Origin: Laceyella sediminis
GTDB taxonomy: Bacteria > Bacillota > Bacilli > Thermoactinomycetales > Thermoactinomycetaceae
Length of the DNA: 64,000 nt
Direction of reading: 5' to 3'
NCBI RefSeq assembly: GCF_003003125.1
Contig: NZ_PVTZ01000005.1
Location: 62,001 to 126,000 of the forward strand
Under the pieces are notes generated by a model that was not told the origin of the DNA, ran no database searches, and worked only from the letters and a program-made list of their open reading frames with translations. This document shows, piece by piece, positions 8,438-16,891 of this stretch (position 1 is the stretch's first letter; each line of letters opens with the position of its first letter). A program made the position numbers and the translations under genes.

Positions 8438-11116
8438 TTAAAATGGCCAACCACCGGTATTACCATTGTCATTGCCATTGTTACCATCATTGTTATTGCC
8501 ATCGTCTCTTCCGGGACGGCCATTGCCGTTATCGCCATTACCGCCGCCACCATCTTGTTCCTTACCCGTTCGGGTCGGATCGTTCGGGAATTTGTCCTCA
8601 TGGTCATTGACACCGTCGCCATCGCTATCTTGCTGGCGGTCGTCGATGCCATCATTGTTTTTATCGAATTTCGGCTTCTCTTCTTTCTTCCCGGACTTAA
8701 GCTCCACAGTAATTTCACTTGATTTCTCTTTGTTGGCCGGATCGGTCGCCTGCGTGTCAATTGCCACCACTTTGTAGCGGTAGACTTTCTTCTTCTCACC
8801 GCCGCCACCAAAGAGGTCGCCCAGATCAAAGCCGTCATCTTGCGGAGGCAAGGCAGACGAGTCTTTCCAGGATGTAGAGCCAGCTGGCAGATCAGCTACT
8901 TTCACGAAATTGCCGCCCTCAGCACGGAAGACTTGGTAAGTCACTTGCTCTGGTTGCTGTTGCCATTTCAACAAGACACCGTCTGGATGCGATTCATAAG
9001 ACAAGTGTGGTGCTTGCAATTCGAATGGTCGTTTCGGCTCTTCCACACCCGGCGGTTTTTTGAATGAGTGTGGTGGAATTCCTTGGTGCGCCTCAGACAT
9101 CACATAGCTGAAAATTTTAGCCGGCACACTACCACCCGTCACTTTTACAATCTCTGCGTCTTTTGTTGGATACATGACATTGACTGCTGCCACCAGATCA
9201 GGGGTGTAACCAACAAACCAAGCCGCTTTTTCTTCCTGGATCGTCCCAGACTTACCAGCCACATCCCGACCATCTCTCAGTCGCGCATTATGACCCGTTC
9301 CATCATCATCGGCGATGACATGCTTCAACATCCGTGTCATATACCAAGCCGTTTTTTCGCTGAATACTTGTTTCGGCTGTTTATATTTATCCGGATTTTT
9401 AGGTTCAATGACTTCATCGTTTTGTTTTACACTGACAATCGTGCGCGCTTGATAATATTTACCGCCATTGGCAAACACAGCATAAGCTTGCGCCATTTGT
9501 TTTGTAGTCACCCCGACGGATCCGCCGCCAAGCGCCAGAGCCGAGTACGACGCTCTGTCTCTCTCTTTCAATTCCAATCCCAGCTTTTGCGCATACTCGT
9601 AAGCTTTATCCAGGGTAACCACTTCATGTAACAGCCGCACGGTTGATTTGTTAAGCGACTTCTTAACCATTGTCAGCATAGGAATATTCCCCTGCGGCGG
9701 CATACCACCATAGTTAGACGGATTCCAATTTCCCGCAAAGTCAACGGGAATATCCTTAACGATCGAGTATTCATTGTAATCATGATCATTCACTGCAGGA
9801 GCATATACAGTTAACGGCTTAATGGTCGAACCCGGTTGCACGGGCAACAGGGCACGCTTTTGATATCCTGGTTGATAATGGCGACCGTTTCCAACTGCGA
9901 CAATCATCCCGTTTTTCGGGTTTAGCATCACTATACTTGCATCCGCGTCTTTCATATACTGGCCTTTATTCACAAAAAGCGATTTGTCCTGCAATGCTTT
10001 TTCAACAGCCGTTTGTGCTTGCTGATTAAGAGACGTTTTAATCACATATCCACTTTTCCCCAGTTTTTCTGGGTTAATACTATAGTCTCGTTTCAGTTCC
10101 TCTTGTACAAAAGCTTTATAATGATCAAATTTGCCCGCTCTCAGCAGTTTATTCCAACACTTTGTTTTCGGGCATGTCTTGACCGGCAATTTGGCCCTCT
10201 CCTCGGCCGTCTGTTTATCCACAATCGGTGGGATCACATCATCGACTGGCAATACTTGAGTTAAAACCACATCGCGCCGCTCTTTGGCATTTTCCGGGTT
10301 TTTTAGCGGATTATATTTATATGGTGCTTTCGGCATTCCTGCTAACAAGGCAATTTCTTCGATTGTCAATTGATCCCGTGTGGGGTCCTTGCCGAAGTAC
10401 ACCTCGGAAGCAAGCTTGATGCCATTGACGCCACCAAAATCAATAAAGTTTAAATATGCTTCCAGAATCTTGTCTTTGCGCTTTTCACCCAGTTCTTTCT
10501 CCAAGTTTAGCGCACAGCCAATCTCTTTAATCTTCCGGGTATAGGTTTTATTAAAATCACCCAGTACAATGTTTTTACAAACCTGCTGGGTAAGGGTACT
10601 CGCCCCTTGGGCATTGCCCATCGCGATAATGTTTTTGATTATCGCACGTCCCAAGCCTTCATAGTCAATCCCGTTATGCTCATAAAAACGACGGTCTTCC
10701 ACTTTGACGAAGGCTGTCAATAAGTCCGGATTCACCTTCTTAATTTTATCAATCTCAACCCATTCTCGATATTCGTTACCAAACACAGCTACTACATCGC
10801 CTTTGCTATCGAGAATTTTGGAGTTGGTCGGCATTTTCGTCGGATCTTTCGCTTTTTCTAAATCCAACGTTTCCGCCGACATCATCACCGCGGTACAGCC
10901 GCCGACCATAATCAATAACGAAGTCAATAAGACCAGCATCATCCATTTCCAGTTGAAAAACCGTTGCCACCCTTGCTTTTGCGGGCCGCGTCCGCCGGTG
11001 CCCCTCGGGCCGCCGCTGCGGCTGGAGCGGGAACGGGAGCCGGCGCGTTCACTGCGAGTCCGTGGTGGCATGGGGCTGTATCCGCTTTTCATGCTCACCT
11101 TACGAAAATCGTCCAT
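8438..11116 (-). CDS. Class A penicillin-binding protein (PBP1-type) with FN3-like domain and Asp/Gly/Asn-rich tail
   Basis: A bifunctional peptidoglycan polymerase and cross-linker anchored in the membrane, 892 residues. The basic cytosolic head (to ~50) is followed by one transmembrane helix (~52-75). The glycosyltransferase 51 domain carries EDRRFYEHNGID near 147 and GASTLTQQ near 177. The transpeptidase carries SxxK in PGSTIKPL (~430), SxN in SLNKS (~490) and the KSG triad in AGKSGT (~618). A fibronectin-III-like domain occupies ~710-800. The last ~75 residues contain DKNNDGIDD and DSDGDGVNDHEDKFP, which resemble calcium-binding thrombospondin type-3 repeats, then a low-complexity N/G/D stretch. 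AGGAGGT stands 7 bases before the start. It is transcribed alone. Confidence 0.93.
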   Translation of the reverse strand: MDDFRKVSMKSGYSPMPPRTRSERAGSRSRSSRSGGPRGTGGRGPQKQGWQRFFNWKWMMLVLLTSLLIMVGGCTAVMMSAETLDLEKAKDPTKMPTNSKILDSKGDVVAVFGNEYREWVEIDKIKKVNPDLLTAFVKVEDRRFYEHNGIDYEGLGRAIIKNIIAMGNAQGASTLTQQVCKNIVLGDFNKTYTRKIKEIGCALNLEKELGEKRKDKILEAYLNFIDFGGVNGIKLASEVYFGKDPTRDQLTIEEIALLAGMPKAPYKYNPLKNPENAKERRDVVLTQVLPVDDVIPPIVDKQTAEERAKLPVKTCPKTKCWNKLLRAGKFDHYKAFVQEELKRDYSINPEKLGKSGYVIKTSLNQQAQTAVEKALQDKSLFVNKGQYMKDADASIVMLNPKNGMIVAVGNGRHYQPGYQKRALLPVQPGSTIKPLTVYAPAVNDHDYNEYSIVKDIPVDFAGNWNPSNYGGMPPQGNIPMLTMVKKSLNKSTVRLLHEVVTLDKAYEYAQKLGLELKERDRASYSALALGGGSVGVTTKQMAQAYAVFANGGKYYQARTIVSVKQNDEVIEPKNPDKYKQPKQVFSEKTAWYMTRMLKHVIADDDGTGHNARLRDGRDVAGKSGTIQEEKAAWFVGYTPDLVAAVNVMYPTKDAEIVKVTGGSVPAKIFSYVMSEAHQGIPPHSFKKPPGVEEPKRPFELQAPHLSYESHPDGVLLKWQQQPEQVTYQVFRAEGGNFVKVADLPAGSTSWKDSSALPPQDDGFDLGDLFGGGGEKKKVYRYKVVAIDTQATDPANKEKSSEITVELKSGKKEEKPKFDKNNDGIDDRQQDSDGDGVNDHEDKFPNDPTRTGKEQDGGGGNGDNGNGRPGRDDGNNNDGNNGNDNGNTGGWPF

Positions 11117-11236
11117 CGCGTCTACCTCCTGAAATACTGATCGTTCATCGCAGTATCTCTACCTGTCTGGATTTTCCTTCTATTAACAACTTCTTTTTCG
11201 GCTTTTGTCGGCTAGTTCCTGCCTCCGCACTTGTGC

Positions 11237-11242
11237 TATAGT
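11237..11242 (+). promoter_or_regulatory. Extended -10 promoter of the 59-residue membrane protein gene
   Basis: TGC-TATAGT is an extended -10 hexamer 21 bases before the start codon. No good -35 is visible 17 bases upstream, as is common for TGn promoters. Confidence 0.5.
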
Positions 11243-11263
11243 GAAGCGGGAGGTGAGGGATAA

Positions 11264-11443
11264 ATGCACGAGCGAGCCGCTATTTTTGCGTGTCGCTTCA
11301 CCGGAGTGGTCGGACTGCTATTTTCCCTGTTCTTATGGAAAGTCAGCGGTCTCCCCTCCTTCGTTGCCGGCTTAGTCAGCTCCTGTTTCTGGTTTGCCTT
11401 GGCGTGGTGGATTCAACGACGCGCAGGGTCTGCGATAAAATAA
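11264..11443 (+). CDS. Small two-helix membrane protein
   Basis: A 59-residue protein (MHERAAIFACRFTG...) with two hydrophobic segments, about residues 14-28 and 33-50, split by GLPS and ended by a basic tail. GGAGGTGA stands 7 bases before the ATG and an extended -10 stands 21 bases before it, so the frame is very probably real. It is divergent from the PBP gene. No family is recognised. Confidence 0.7.
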   Translation: MHERAAIFACRFTGVVGLLFSLFLWKVSGLPSFVAGLVSSCFWFALAWWIQRRAGSAIK

Positions 11444-12046
11444 CACATTCCATTATAACGGAAAGCCCATCGAAATGGTTTGTCATTTTTAAAAAATATT
11501 ACAGTAATATTACAATGACTTATGTAGATTTTACATGAAATCCCCTGATAGTCAAACCCCCGGTTATTGGAATGCGGCACCGGCCATGACACTGGCACAG
11601 AGCGAGCGAAAAGGGAAACCAACCGAATCGTCCGGCCCGCTTCTAGTCGTGTCTGGCAGATCGCGTTGATGGATGCAAAACAGCAAAACCTTTTTTCCGA
11701 AGAGTGTCTCACCACGCGGGAAGCAAATGGGCAAACGGAGCCACTAGCCCTTGGGACCCATCATTCCTTTCCCGCCCAATGAGACGGCTAAACGCAAGAC
11801 CGCCGAGCATCAGTGGCGATGAGCTGGTCTGGTTTGCTTCATGTGCCTCCTTCTATACATTCGACATACTCTGCCTTTTTATATTCTTTTTCGACACCTT
11901 GTCGATGATTGATCACATTTTAAATTCCCCGTTTGCTCACCGGCCATGGGGTCTATGTCTATTATTTATGTAGTATTCTTTCATATTAGAAGTGGTTTCC
12001 GCACAGCCAAACACTGGCAACAGTTAACATCAAACGCATAATCAAG
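11444..12046. other. 600-base region without a convincing gene; contains a diverged CTAG repeat copy
   Basis: An AT-rich stretch (11450-11540) is followed by a GC-richer part that holds a diverged copy of the repeat described at 56313-56451. Open frames of 70-90 codons here have no ribosome site. Confidence 0.6.
11643..11767 (+). repeat. Diverged copy of the CTAG-bounded dispersed repeat
   Basis: It begins CTAGTCGTGTCTGGCAGATC, compared with CTAGGGTGTATCTGGCAAAT in the copy at 56313-56451. It continues in register with shared blocks AAAACCTTTT, GAAGC-AATG-G and GGAGCCACT-GCC. The right end is no longer clear. Inside it the nested pairings GTCTCA/TGAGAC (11706-11711, 11780-11785), GCGGGAA/TTCCCGC and ATGGG/CCCAT can form. 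Confidence 0.6.
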
Positions 12047-12084
12047 AACAACCCCGGATCGTATCAATGCGATCCGGGGTTGTT
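12047..12084 (-). terminator. Terminator of the lipase gene
   Basis: Stem AACAACCCCGGATCG/CGATCCGGGGTTGTT (15 pairs) around an eight-base loop just after the lipase stop codon. A short T-rich tract follows on either strand. Confidence 0.85.
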
Positions 12085-12088
12085 TCAT

Positions 12089-13702
12089 TCACTTACCGAT
12101 GTATACTGATTTGACCAAAGTGCGGGCATACGGTTGCCCGTCTTTCGTTTTCCCGCTCAATTCCACGGTGATGTTATACACGCCAGCTTGCGATCCCGAC
12201 ACCGCACCAGTCAAGGTGGCGTCGGCTTTTTTGGTTTTGTTCAACGCCATTTCCTTAACTTGTCCTTGGGGATCGACAACCTTGATCTTACCAGTCAAGG
12301 AGGCGAGGTCCACGCTCTCTAAGCCCTTCAGCTTCAATTCTGCCGAAGACTGTTTGTTCAGTGCAGGCAGATCCAGTTCAACGGTAGCTTTGCCCATGAA
12401 ATGGGTTGTCAGCAGATACGCGTCTTTCTGTTTGGAAAGCAACTTCACCTGCCAATTGCCCGCTTCTGGCTTGGCGACACGGATCACTTGGACCGTGGCA
12501 CCGCGGAAGAACGCCTGATCCTTGCTTTTTAACACAGGCTTCAGCACTTTGCCGGAAGGAGAAACGAGTGTCACCTGGGTGTCAGCTGCTTTGGTGCGCA
12601 CCGTGAAGATGGCTTCTTTCACGCCCGGTTCCACGGGAACTTGCTGAACAAGTTGTTTACTGATAGGCAAGGCGCCACCACGGACAAAAGTTTCTTGCTT
12701 GTCGGCGCTGTTTACTGCCGCCGATGGTTGGCTAGCTTTCGGCTCGGTTGCGGACGTAGCTGTCGCTGTGCGCAAGACAGACTCAATCTTGCTAAACACG
12801 GCACGGCCGATGCGAATCTCATCATGGTCGAGGTCAGAGGCAGTAAATAGATGGGTTCCATAAGGGAGGTCGGTGCTCCATACGTTGACTAACCCGTCAT
12901 TCTCCCCGTATTGGGACAGATAGGCTCCACCCAAAGCCAAAGCGGAGAAAGTCGGCCCCCAGCTGGTTCCAGCAGCGGTGTAATACTTGTTCAGGCGAGC
13001 GTTGGCGTGGTTATCCGTCTGTGCGCGGTATTTGGCCATCTCCCCTACTTGCAGGGAGTACGTACCCGGATCTTGTTTGCCCAGCAAAGCAGCCAGCCAG
13101 CCGGCCCAGCTGCTGTACGCCAAGTCGGCCAAATGAGAACCTTCATGGGGCGAGCCCAAGGTGACTACTTTGTTAACATAGCGGTAAGCGCCATAATGGA
13201 TCAAAGCGGCTTGAGAATCGGGGCCGCCCTTGCTGTGGGCGACAATATTCACTTTTTGGCCGAAGTGGTTATAGATTTTCTCCAGCATTCCAGCGAGCAG
13301 TCGCCCGTTGTCCATCGGAGTGGCCGCATCACCGCCGGGTGCGTCGTACAGCTGGACGAACGCCGTCCGATACCCTTTGTTGTATGCGGTTTCATACATA
13401 TCATTCACACCGTGGTAGTTGGTTTCTTCCCACCAGCTTTGCGCCCTGCTGTGCAAGCCTTGCACAAAGACGATCGGTGGCTTGCTGAGGTCAGCATTGG
13501 CCGGGGTAGCCCCGATGAACCAAGTTCCAGGAGTGGTGCTGTTGCCCGGTGCTGGTAGCGCTTCCATTTGTGCCCCGTCGAAGGAGACTTGCCCCATCGG
13601 TTGCGGATCAGGAATTTTCCCGGTAGCTCCAACCGTTTGGTATGGCATGATCAGCAACACACTGACCAGCAACATCAACCACACTTGCCGGCGCTTTTGC
13701 AT
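12089..13702 (-). CDS. Secreted lipase/esterase of the alpha/beta-hydrolase fold with C-terminal beta-rich region
   Basis: A 537-residue exported hydrolase. A signal peptide (MQKRRQVWLMLLVSVLLIM..., cleavage likely after TVGA) is followed by the catalytic domain to ~310. The nucleophile serine is in NIVAHSKGG (A-x-S-x-G variant), and the likely acid and histidine are in ENDGLVNV and DLDHDEI. Residues ~340-537 look like one or two beta-sandwich domains that may bind the cell wall or substrate. Upstream in-frame codons run open for 62 more triplets, but GGAGGG with a seven-base spacer and the signal peptide fix the start here. It is transcribed alone. The 150-base leader folds into a multi-branch structure, which suggests post-transcriptional control. 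Substrate (lipid or other ester) is not determined. Confidence 0.85.
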   Translation of the reverse strand: MQKRRQVWLMLLVSVLLIMPYQTVGATGKIPDPQPMGQVSFDGAQMEALPAPGNSTTPGTWFIGATPANADLSKPPIVFVQGLHSRAQSWWEETNYHGVNDMYETAYNKGYRTAFVQLYDAPGGDAATPMDNGRLLAGMLEKIYNHFGQKVNIVAHSKGGPDSQAALIHYGAYRYVNKVVTLGSPHEGSHLADLAYSSWAGWLAALLGKQDPGTYSLQVGEMAKYRAQTDNHANARLNKYYTAAGTSWGPTFSALALGGAYLSQYGENDGLVNVWSTDLPYGTHLFTASDLDHDEIRIGRAVFSKIESVLRTATATSATEPKASQPSAAVNSADKQETFVRGGALPISKQLVQQVPVEPGVKEAIFTVRTKAADTQVTLVSPSGKVLKPVLKSKDQAFFRGATVQVIRVAKPEAGNWQVKLLSKQKDAYLLTTHFMGKATVELDLPALNKQSSAELKLKGLESVDLASLTGKIKVVDPQGQVKEMALNKTKKADATLTGAVSGSQAGVYNITVELSGKTKDGQPYARTLVKSVYIGK

Positions 13703-13736
13703 GTAACATCCCTCCATTTTTAATGAAAACGGCATC

Positions 13737-13856
13737 CGCTTATCCCTTTGTCGCTTTTGTGAAAATTTCCATAAATTTTCAAGCAACCCTGCTTGTAACA
13801 AAGGTAAAACAACAATGATTTCTTGCTTTAGAGCAAAAACGTTGCTGAGATAAGCG
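13737..13856 (-). ncRNA. Structured, riboswitch-like 5' leader of the lipase mRNA (unassigned)
   Basis: Read on the minus strand, CGCTTATC (13849-13856) pairs with GATAAGCG (13737-13744). AGCAAC pairs with GTTGTT (13841-13846 with 13809-13814) over a hairpin TTGCT-TTAG-AGCAA. CCTTTGT pairs with ACAAAGG (13798-13804 with 13745-13751) and encloses two perfect hairpins, CAAGCA-ACCC-TGCTTG and GAAAATTT-CCAT-AAATTTTC (loops given as plus-strand bases). The two closing helices share one continuous 15-base 3' strand. It ends about 20 bases before the ribosome site. I do not recognise a known riboswitch class in it. Confidence 0.55.
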
Positions 13857-13968
13857 CATCCAATCCAATTGTATAATATTAAAAACATTAGTTCTATAAA
13901 GATTACATAAAATATTCGTTAATTAATTTAAATAATCAATTTATTCGGAACGAATAAACTAAAAAAGC

Positions 13969-13994
13969 CTGACCACCCCAGATGGGCGTGTCAG
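13969..13994 (-). terminator. Terminator of the RluD-like gene
   Basis: CTGAC(A)CGCCC pairs with GGGTG-GTCAG on the minus strand, followed by GCTTTTTTAG. Confidence 0.75.
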
Positions 13995-14119
13995 ACTGGC
14001 GCTCACATTACCTTTACCTTTGTCAGGTTGGCTGGGCAGAATACATAAACTCACTTTTTTTAATAAATACCTCGTCATGCTGAACACATAGGAGAACCGT
14101 GTTAGAATCCCCACACTCC

Positions 14120-15052
14120 TCAACTTCTGCAATCCGTTTGCCGTAACCGCTCCACGAGTTGTTGCATATCGGCAGGCAATGGAGATTCCCAAGCCATCCA
14201 TTCTTTCCGACGAGGGTGAAACAATTTCAAGTAAGTGGCATGCAGAGCTTGTCGGGCGATCAAATCTTGATCCCCACCCGTGCCATATACGTCATCACCG
14301 ATGATCGGATGGCCGATAGAAGCGAGATGCAAGCGGATCTGGTGCGTCCGACCCGTTTCCAGTGAGAGCCGCACCAAGGTGGCCGTAGTCATCCGCTCCA
14401 CCACTTCAAAATGGGTCACCGCCGGATACCCTTCACCAGACTCGCTGACAGTACGGCTGATTTTCTGTTCAGGATCGATATAAATCGCTTTGTCAATCGT
14501 GCCTCGGTCACTGGCGAAGCGGTGATGCGTGCAAGCCAGATAAACACGCTCATACCGTTTCTCCGCCATCTGCTCGGCCAAAAAGGCATGGGCATAGGCA
14601 TGTTTACCGACGACCAGCAAGCCAGAAGTGTCTCGGTCCAGCCGGGTGACCGGGCGCATGCGGTGTTTCTCCCCTCGCTCAGACCAATACTGCATCAAGC
14701 CGTTGGCCAAGGTTCCGTCAGGATAACCCCTGGTCGGATGAACCACCAAGCCAGGCGGCTTGTCAATGACGATGAGATCCTCATCTTCGTAAACAACGGT
14801 GAAATCGACGGGCTGAGGCGGGATATGATCCGTCTCTTCCGTTTGCATGCGAATCACGATCTGATCGCCGGCCTTAACCCGAGCCGTAAAATAGATGAAC
14901 TCCCCATTTACCGTCACCAGGCGGTTCATCTTCATCCGCGTCATAAAGCGCCTGGAAAAGCGGTATTGGCGGCGCAACACTTGATGAAGCATCAGGCCGT
15001 CTTCCTCGGAAGTGACAGTGTGTGTAAATGAAGCCTTGTTTTCTTGTTCCAT
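14120..15052 (-). CDS. RluA/RluD-family pseudouridine synthase
   Basis: This enzyme converts uridine to pseudouridine in structured RNA, usually 23S rRNA for the RluD branch. Of the 310 residues, the N-terminal ~70 form an S4-like RNA-binding domain (LRRQYRFSRRFMTRMKM). The catalytic domain carries IDKPPGLVVHPTRG near 100 and the signature RLDRDTSGLLVVGK near 138, with the catalytic aspartate. GRTHQIRLHLASIGHPIIGD is near 237. The ATG at 15052 is preferred over a TTG four codons earlier, since AAGGA abuts the TTG but lies 12 bases before the ATG. The rRNA position modified cannot be inferred. Confidence 0.88.
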   Translation of the reverse strand: MEQENKASFTHTVTSEEDGLMLHQVLRRQYRFSRRFMTRMKMNRLVTVNGEFIYFTARVKAGDQIVIRMQTEETDHIPPQPVDFTVVYEDEDLIVIDKPPGLVVHPTRGYPDGTLANGLMQYWSERGEKHRMRPVTRLDRDTSGLLVVGKHAYAHAFLAEQMAEKRYERVYLACTHHRFASDRGTIDKAIYIDPEQKISRTVSESGEGYPAVTHFEVVERMTTATLVRLSLETGRTHQIRLHLASIGHPIIGDDVYGTGGDQDLIARQALHATYLKLFHPRRKEWMAWESPLPADMQQLVERLRQTDCRS

Positions 15053-15213
15053 GAACCGATTCAATCCTTCATCTCAGAGTATGAGTCGATCGCTCCTCAA
15101 GCGGCTGGCGGTGATACGCGGCCTCCTTGGGGAGGCTGGCTGATGGATGTAGTATATCACGCTCACCTCGGAAACGAAACGCACCGCTTCTTGTCTCTGC
15201 ACATAAATCCCTA

Positions 15214-15242
15214 TGGACAAGCAGGAAGAGTTTCCGTATAAT
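15214..15242 (+). promoter_or_regulatory. SigA-type promoter of the thiamine transporter operon
   Basis: TGGACA (15214-15219), 17 bases, then perfect TATAAT (15237-15242). It lies just before the TPP riboswitch. Confidence 0.85.
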
Positions 15243-15264
15243 GAGCCCGAAACAACATACAAAC

Positions 15265-15352
15265 CCATGGGGGAGCTGGATAATGGCCGGCTGAGAGTGT
15301 GTGCCGACACACAGACCCTTTCACCTGATCCGGGTAATGCCGGCGTAGGGAT
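15265..15352 (+). ncRNA. TPP riboswitch (THI element)
   Basis: It carries the conserved thiamine-box landmarks in order: GGGGAGCTGG, CTGAGAGTGTG, ACCCTTTCACCTGATC, GGGTAATGCCGGCGTAGGGA. A terminator with a T run follows 37 bases later. The logic is therefore transcription termination when thiamine pyrophosphate is plentiful. It controls the four-gene transporter operon that follows. Confidence 0.96.
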
Positions 15353-15388
15353 TTGGATGGTGATGGACATATCTGTCTGGCTAAACCA

Positions 15389-15417
15389 ACGCCTCCCGGT
15401 CAGGGGGCGTTTTTTTG
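15389..15417 (+). terminator. Riboswitch-controlled terminator
   Basis: ACGCCTCC/GGGGGCGT with loop CGGTCA and then seven Ts, 160 bases before the first structural gene. It forms the expression platform of the TPP riboswitch. Confidence 0.88.
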
Positions 15418-15578
15418 TTACGTGCAGTTGGCCAATCTGTTGACCGAAAGTCGACCTTGCTCGCTGTGCATGTTCGGCTAAGGCACCCACCCGTTGCGCT
15501 GGCCAAAGCATGAAAACGCTATTACCACCTCCATGGGCACATCAGGGAGCCTGGTGAAAAGAAAAGGAGCGGTTGTTA

Positions 15579-16589
15579 ATGAAGAAACAATGGTGGAAGA
15601 TCGGACTTACCATTGCTCTCTGCCTGTCCGCCGTGGCTTGCGGCAACCCCGCATCGTCCGGAACGACAGATGGGCAAAACACAGGAAAGAAGATCACCTT
15701 GGTCCTTGATTGGACTCCCAACACCAACCACACCGGCCTTTATGTGGCCAAAGAGAAAGGGTATTTCAAACAAGCCGGATTGGATGTGGACATCATCCAA
15801 CCAGGTGAAAGCGGAGCGGAGCAAATGGTGGCCGGCGGCAAAGCTGATTTCGGTGTGAGCTACCAAGAAGCCGTCACACAAGCCCGCGTGCAAAAGGTAC
15901 CGATTGTTTCAATCGCCGCAGTGATCCAGCACAATACGTCTGGGTTTGCGTCTCCTGTTTCCGAAAACATCCAAAAACCGAAGGATTTTGAAGGCAAGAC
16001 CTACGGCGGATTTGGCTCGCCGGTGGAAAAGCAGATGCTTGCTTCATTGATGCAACGGGAACAGGCCGATGTGAACAAAGTGAATATCATCAACACCGGA
16101 AACACGGACTTCTTCACCGCGGTAAAACGAAATGTGGACTTCATGTGGATTTATTATGGATGGACCGGCATCGAAGCAGAGTTGAAGGGTCAAAAGCTGA
16201 ACATGATCTATCTCACTGATTATGCAAAAGAACTAGATTATTACACTCCTGTCCTCATCACCAACGAGCAGAAGATCAAACAGGATCCCGCAACCGTGAA
16301 AGCATTCATGAAAGCAGTCAGCCAAGGATACCAATTTGCGATCAAACAGCCGCAGGAAGCCGCCGACATCCTGAGCCGGGCGGAGCCTGACCTCGACCCG
16401 AAACTGGTGCAGAAGAGCCAAGCCTGGTTAAGCCCGCGCTACCAAGGAGATGCTCCCGCTTGGGGCGTGCAAAAGAAAGAAGTGTGGGCTGGTTACGCCG
16501 AATGGATGAAACAACACGGCTTGCTGGAAGGCACGTTTCAACCTGAGCAAGCGTTTACCAATGCCTTTCTACCTGAGGGGGGTAAATGA
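15579..16589 (+). CDS. thiY: Thiamine-precursor ABC transporter substrate-binding lipoprotein (ThiY-like, NMT1/THI5 domain)
   Basis: It captures a pyrimidine thiamine precursor (HMP or formylaminopyrimidine in known ThiY) outside the membrane. The 336 residues start with a lipoprotein signal, lipobox LSAVAC, so the mature protein is anchored through Cys ~21. An NMT1/THI5-type domain follows, with VLDWTPNTNHTGLYVAKEKGYF near 40. The ATG with AAGGAG nine bases upstream is chosen over a TTG two codons earlier. It is first in the operon thiY - thiamine-binding protein - thiX - thiZ under the TPP riboswitch, and its stop overlaps the next start. Confidence 0.93.
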   Translation: MKKQWWKIGLTIALCLSAVACGNPASSGTTDGQNTGKKITLVLDWTPNTNHTGLYVAKEKGYFKQAGLDVDIIQPGESGAEQMVAGGKADFGVSYQEAVTQARVQKVPIVSIAAVIQHNTSGFASPVSENIQKPKDFEGKTYGGFGSPVEKQMLASLMQREQADVNKVNIINTGNTDFFTAVKRNVDFMWIYYGWTGIEAELKGQKLNMIYLTDYAKELDYYTPVLITNEQKIKQDPATVKAFMKAVSQGYQFAIKQPQEAADILSRAEPDLDPKLVQKSQAWLSPRYQGDAPAWGVQKKEVWAGYAEWMKQHGLLEGTFQPEQAFTNAFLPEGGK

Positions 16590-16891
16590 AAATGGCACAA
16601 GCGCTAGTCAGCGTGCAGATTCTGCCGCACACCCCAAATGGGGAGAGCGTCATCCCCTATGTAGACAGAGCGATCGAAATCATTCAGCAAGCGGGGGTGA
16701 CTTACCGCGTTGGCCCGCTGGAAACGACGATGGAAGGGGAATTGCCTGAGCTATTGGCGATTATCGAGCGCATGAATGAGGCCATGATCGAAATGGGCTG
16801 TCCCAGCGTGTTGCATCAGGTGAAAATCTACTTTAATCCCGCCGGCGCATCGATCCGCGGGTTGACTAGCAAATATGATGAAAAACAGTAA
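16586..16891 (+). CDS. Thiamine-binding (DUF77/MTH1187-YkoF type) protein
   Basis: A 101-residue soluble protein of the small ferredoxin-like thiamine-binding family (Pfam Thiamine_BP), related to half of Bacillus YkoF. The family fits ALVSVQILP near the start and the central YRVGPLETTMEGE with a helix and strand after it. Its role in a TPP-controlled transporter operon is probably binding thiamine or its pyrimidine moiety in the cytosol. ATG at 16586 overlaps the thiY stop (ATGA). A second ATG at 16592 has better spacing from GAGGGGGG and may be the true start. It overlaps thiX by 17 bases, so translation is coupled. Confidence 0.85.
   Translation: MKMAQALVSVQILPHTPNGESVIPYVDRAIEIIQQAGVTYRVGPLETTMEGELPELLAIIERMNEAMIEMGCPSVLHQVKIYFNPAGASIRGLTSKYDEKQ

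Noticed and set aside
11567..11973. Two overlapping frames of 71 and 89 codons
   Set aside because: They run through the diverged repeat copy and have no ribosome site.
13703..13888. N-terminal extension of the lipase by 62 codons
   Set aside because: The frame is open, but the signal peptide and ribosome site fix the start at 13702, and the same bases form a well-paired RNA structure.
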